Source: Dysgonamonadaceae bacterium
GTDB taxonomy: Bacteria; Bacteroidota; Bacteroidia; Bacteroidales; Azobacteroidaceae
DNA length: 8,437 nt
Direction of reading: 5' to 3'
NCBI GenBank assembly: GCA_031282925.1
Contig: JAITCT010000193.1
Location: 1-8,437 of the forward strand
The position numbers were made by a program, and so were the translations under genes. Within the stretch, counting starts at the first letter, position 1, and the number at the start of each line of letters is the position of its first letter. The notes under the pieces were generated by a model. It saw only the letters and a program-made list of their open reading frames with translations. It ran no database searches and was not told where the DNA came from. Shown piece after piece: positions 6,456-8,437 of the stretch.

Positions 6456-7867
6456 TTAATAATTTTCTCCGCCGCATCAATTGCTTTTTTCAAAGCGCCC
6501 AATTTGTTGTTCACTTCCTGCAATTCCGATTCTTCTTTGGAACGGGAAACGATTCCCGCCCCGGCCTGATAATACAGCACATTGTTCTTGCTGACAAACG
6601 AACGAATGGTAATCGCTTGATTCAAATCTCCGTTCAATCCGATGTAGCCGATGCATCCGCCGTAAGCTCCGCGGTTGTGCGGTTCGATATCGCGGATGAG
6701 TTCCATAGCGCGCACTTTCGGCGCTCCCGAAAGCGTTCCGGCAGGAAAAGTGTCGGCATATACTTTGATGGTATTGCTATCTGCTTTCACATCGCCCGTT
6801 ACCCGCGAAACCAGGTGGATGACATGAGAATAGAATTGAACTTCTTTGTAAAAATCCACATGCACATTTTCCGTATTGCGGCTAAGGTCGTTCCGCGCCA
6901 AATCAACCAGCATCACGTGTTCCGCATTTTCTTTCGGGTCTTCCAAAAGCTCCTGCGCCAATGCCTTGTCCTTTTCGTCATCACCGGTCCGGCGGAAAGT
7001 ACCCGCAATGGGGTCAATAGAAGCATGTCCTTTCGATATCTTGCAATGGGTTTCAGGACTCGAACCGAATATCCGGAACGAACCGAAATCGAAATAAAAC
7101 AGATAAGGCGAGGGGTTAATGGAACGCAAAGCGCGGTACACTTTGAAGTCATCACCCGAAAAAGCCTGCGAGAAACAGCGGGAAAGTACGATTTGGAAAA
7201 CGTCGCCGCGCATACAGTGTTGAATACCTTTGCTCACCATTTTTTTGTAATCTTCGTCGCTGACGGTGGATGTTTCGTCCCCTTTGGCGGAAAAATTGTA
7301 TGAAGCGTAATTGCGGTTGTTCAAAAGCGCAAGCACTTCATCTATGCGGCTTTCTTCGCCTTCCGGGCGGTTTTCGATAACCGTCATTTCGTTTTTGTAA
7401 TGATTGACGACAATGATATACCGGTAAAAAATGTAAACCATTTCGGGAATATCGCAGGCGCCGGGGTTGCTGGTTTCCGTTTCGACATCTTCGAAATATT
7501 TCACGGCGTCGTAGGCGGTATATCCGAAAAACCCGTTGAAAGACGATTCGTTTTTGTCTTCTGCGATTTCAAACGAGCGGACAAACCGGTTTAATTGTTC
7601 CACAAGCGGTTCGGCGGCGCTTATCGGCGTTTTTTTTGCCGCTCCGGCAGCAGACTTAGACTCATACTCCGTTGTAACAAAACCTTTTCCGGCCACAAAA
7701 CGGGCAAGCGGATTCAGTCCGATAAAGGAAACGGAGTTTTCATTCCCGTGGAAATCGGAACTTTCCAGTAAAACCGATTCAGGGTATGCATCCCTGATTT
7801 TCAGGTAAATGCTGACCGGCGTTTGAACGTCGGCTAAAACTGTTCTTGATAATGGATAGATTTTCAT
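6452..7867 (-). CDS. trpE: Anthranilate synthase component I
   Basis: TrpE converts chorismate and ammonia to anthranilate, working with TrpG. The 471-residue chain shows the chorismate-utilising fold in its C-terminal half: PIAGT (286-290), ENAEHVMLVDLARNDL (313-328), HLVSRVTG with His351, FPAGTLSGAPKVRAMELI (374-391), and GAYGGCIGY (400-408). The N-terminal half carries LLESS (33-37), and NPSPYLFYF spans 251-259. These match the two segments that bind tryptophan for feedback inhibition in known TrpE proteins, which favours TrpE over PabB. The ATG at 7867 gives a normal N-terminus. Transcription is expected to start at the promoter near 8074-8104 and pass through the trp attenuator, so expression should rise when charged tRNA-Trp is scarce. 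trpG follows after the repeat array. The identification is firm. Confidence 0.96.
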   Translation of the reverse strand: MKIYPLSRTVLADVQTPVSIYLKIRDAYPESVLLESSDFHGNENSVSFIGLNPLARFVAGKGFVTTEYESKSAAGAAKKTPISAAEPLVEQLNRFVRSFEIAEDKNESSFNGFFGYTAYDAVKYFEDVETETSNPGACDIPEMVYIFYRYIIVVNHYKNEMTVIENRPEGEESRIDEVLALLNNRNYASYNFSAKGDETSTVSDEDYKKMVSKGIQHCMRGDVFQIVLSRCFSQAFSGDDFKVYRALRSINPSPYLFYFDFGSFRIFGSSPETHCKISKGHASIDPIAGTFRRTGDDEKDKALAQELLEDPKENAEHVMLVDLARNDLSRNTENVHVDFYKEVQFYSHVIHLVSRVTGDVKADSNTIKVYADTFPAGTLSGAPKVRAMELIRDIEPHNRGAYGGCIGYIGLNGDLNQAITIRSFVSKNNVLYYQAGAGIVSRSKEESELQEVNNKLGALKKAIDAAEKIIN

Positions 7868-7907
7868 ACGTAACTAATTGAGAATTTTCATTGCATAACA
7901 AAATATG

Positions 7908-7937
7908 AAAAAAGACTTGTCGCGAGTGCGACAAGCC
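7908..7937 (-). terminator. Intrinsic terminator of the trp attenuator (arms 3 and 4)
   Basis: On the minus strand GGCTTGTCGC (7937-7928), loop ACTC and GCGACAAGTC (7923-7914) form a 10-bp stem with one G-U pair. Six T's (7913-7908) follow at once. The hairpin stands 40 bases before the trpE start, after the Trp-coding leader ORF. The 5' arm can alternatively pair with 7978-7969, which would prevent the terminator from forming. Confidence 0.92.
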
Positions 7938-7986
7938 TCTTCAAACATTAACAAATAAACTTTACTTCAGGCATATCGGAACGAAC

Positions 7987-8043
7987 TCACTCTCTGGAAA
8001 AAGATAAGCGCCACCGCCAATATATATGTACCCGTTGAGGCAT
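7987..8043 (-). CDS. trpL: trp leader peptide (18 aa, two Trp codons)
   Basis: ATG at 8043-8041 opens an 18-codon frame ending in TGA at 7989-7987; the peptide reads MPQRVHIYWRWRLSFSRE. Trp codons at positions 9 (8019-8017) and 11 (8013-8011) make a W-R-W pair, dense for the rarest amino acid. The ORF starts about 25-30 bases after the inferred transcript start and ends 50 bases before the attenuator terminator, the layout expected of a stalling peptide. The peptide itself probably has no function; its translation senses charged tRNA-Trp. The upstream region is A+T-rich (AATAAAG before ATG), without a strong Shine-Dalgarno. Confidence 0.85.
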   Translation of the reverse strand: MPQRVHIYWRWRLSFSRE

Positions 8044-8073
8044 CTTTATTTAAAATGTAAATATTTTTCCGCG

Positions 8074-8104
8074 CAAAGGTAAGCATTCTTTTATAAGATA
8101 CAAA
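8074..8104 (-). promoter_or_regulatory. Bacteroidetes-type promoter for the trp leader and trpE-trpG
   Basis: On the minus strand TTTG (8104-8101) is followed after 19 bases by TACCTTTG (8081-8074). Both boxes match the Bacteroidetes primary sigma consensus TTTG / TAnnTTTG exactly, with the usual 19-21 base gap. Transcription would start several bases further on, near 8070, placing the leader-peptide ATG and the attenuator correctly downstream. Confidence 0.8.
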
Positions 8105-8177
8105 TTTTTCCGATAAATTTTGGAAAAAACATGTTTTTTCGATTATTCGTTGTAATTTTACTCGAAAATATAAAAAT

Positions 8178-8437
8178 ATGATTTGTTTTCCGAATGCAAA
8201 AATAAACCTGGGGCTGCACATTGTTTCCGAAAGACCCGACGGGTATCACAATATAGAAACGGTTTTTTATCCCATTCCTTTGTGCGACGTTTTGGAAATC
8301 GTTCCGTCAGGGACGGGGCAAACTGCTTTTTCCCAAACCGGTATTCCGGTTGGCGGAAGTCCCGGCGACAATTTGGTGATGAGAGCTTTTCACCTGTTAA
8401 AAAATGATTTTGATTTGCCGGAAATAGCGGTTTACCT
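8178..8437 (+). CDS. ispE: 4-diphosphocytidyl-2-C-methyl-D-erythritol kinase, N-terminal part (3' truncated by window)
   Basis: IspE phosphorylates CDP-methylerythritol in the non-mevalonate (MEP) isoprenoid pathway. The 86 complete codons seen begin MICFPNAKINLGLHI and continue with RPDGYHNIETVFYP. Key family features are NAKINL (Lys8, near the substrate) and RPDGYH (19-24). The GHMP-kinase ATP loop (GxGxGGGSSDA-type) would lie beyond the right edge and cannot be checked. ATG at 8178 puts the PNAKINL motif at the position usual for Bacteroidetes IspE. The gene is divergent from trpE. I could not find a convincing TTTG / TAnnTTTG promoter on the plus strand between 8105 and 8177. Confidence 0.93.
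   Translation, partial: MICFPNAKINLGLHIVSERPDGYHNIETVFYPIPLCDVLEIVPSGTGQTAFSQTGIPVGGSPGDNLVMRAFHLLKNDFDLPEIAVY

Larger units (their letters stand above)
7908..8070 (-). promoter_or_regulatory. trp operon leader: ribosome-mediated transcription attenuator
   Basis: The leader holds all parts of classical attenuation. Segment 1, UAUAUUGG (8024-8017), includes the first Trp codon and can pair with CCGAUAUG of segment 2 (7979-7972) in eight consecutive pairs, two of them G-U. Segment 2, CGAUAUGCCU (7978-7969), can instead pair with segment 3, AGGCUUGUCG (7938-7929), in nine of ten positions, one G-U and one U-U mismatch. Segment 3 is almost exactly the 5' arm of the terminator. A ribosome stalled at W9 or W11 covers segment 1 and frees segment 2 to block the terminator. 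A ribosome at the stop codon (7989-7987) reaches into segment 2, so the terminator forms. The pairings were aligned by hand and energies were not calculated. The right boundary is the inferred transcript start and is approximate. Confidence 0.88.

Noticed and set aside
6425..7303. 292-codon open frame on the plus strand opposite trpE
   Set aside because: It is a mirror of the strongly conserved trpE coding strand; the translation shows no family motifs and is rich in residues typical of antisense frames.
8105..8177. Plus-strand promoter for ispE (TAATTTTA at 8153-8160)
   Set aside because: The last base of the -7 box differs and no TTTG lies at the required distance; the region is A+T-rich, so weak matches are expected.
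7967..8221. 84-codon minus-strand frame covering the ispE start and trp leader
   Set aside because: It runs antisense to the ispE N-terminus, across the promoter and out of frame with the Trp leader peptide, and has no recognisable domain.

Overview
The window looks like a chromosomal segment of a Bacteroidales-type bacterium. The support is an IspE N-terminus of the Bacteroides kind, starts without convincing Shine-Dalgarno sequences, a near-perfect Bacteroidetes promoter (TTTG, 19 bases, TAnnTTTG) and Bacteroidetes-like acyl-activating and acyltransferase genes. This placement is inference from motifs; no database search was possible.

Layout from left to right. (1) 1-660, plus strand: C-terminal part of a long-chain acyl-CoA synthetase-like AMP-forming ligase, cut by the window edge. 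(2) 734-3061, plus strand: a 775-residue single-chain restriction-modification enzyme of type IIG architecture (HsdR-like nuclease, N6-adenine methylase, one HsdS-like recognition domain), visibly A+T-richer than its surroundings. (3) 3116-5553, minus strand: a PlsB/PlsC-like acyltransferase and a PaaK-like CoA ligase sharing a 4-base ATGA overlap, preceded by a doubtful 48-codon ORF that also ends in an ATGA overlap. (4) 5737-7867, minus strand: trpG and trpE, the two subunits of anthranilate synthase. (5) 7868-8177: a divergent control region. (6) 8178-8437, plus strand: start of ispE, cut by the right edge.

The clearest regulatory discovery is a complete ribosome-mediated trp attenuator in front of trpE. 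It has a promoter, an 18-codon leader peptide with two Trp codons (W9 and W11), a 10-bp terminator hairpin with six T's, and two alternative pairings (1:2 and 2:3) that I could align by hand. Low charged tRNA-Trp would stall the ribosome on the leader, let the 2:3 antiterminator form and allow trpE-trpG to be transcribed. No clear terminator follows trpG, so the CoA ligase and acyltransferase might also receive Trp-controlled read-through; this is inference.

The second unusual structure is an intergenic family of tandem 8-bp units (consensus TWRACRAG) arranged as inverted arrays. It occurs at 654-692, 3061-3138 and 6344-6455. Four gene ends lie in or against these arrays, including both sides of the restriction-modification gene, and one array separates trpE from trpG. 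I do not recognise the family by name.
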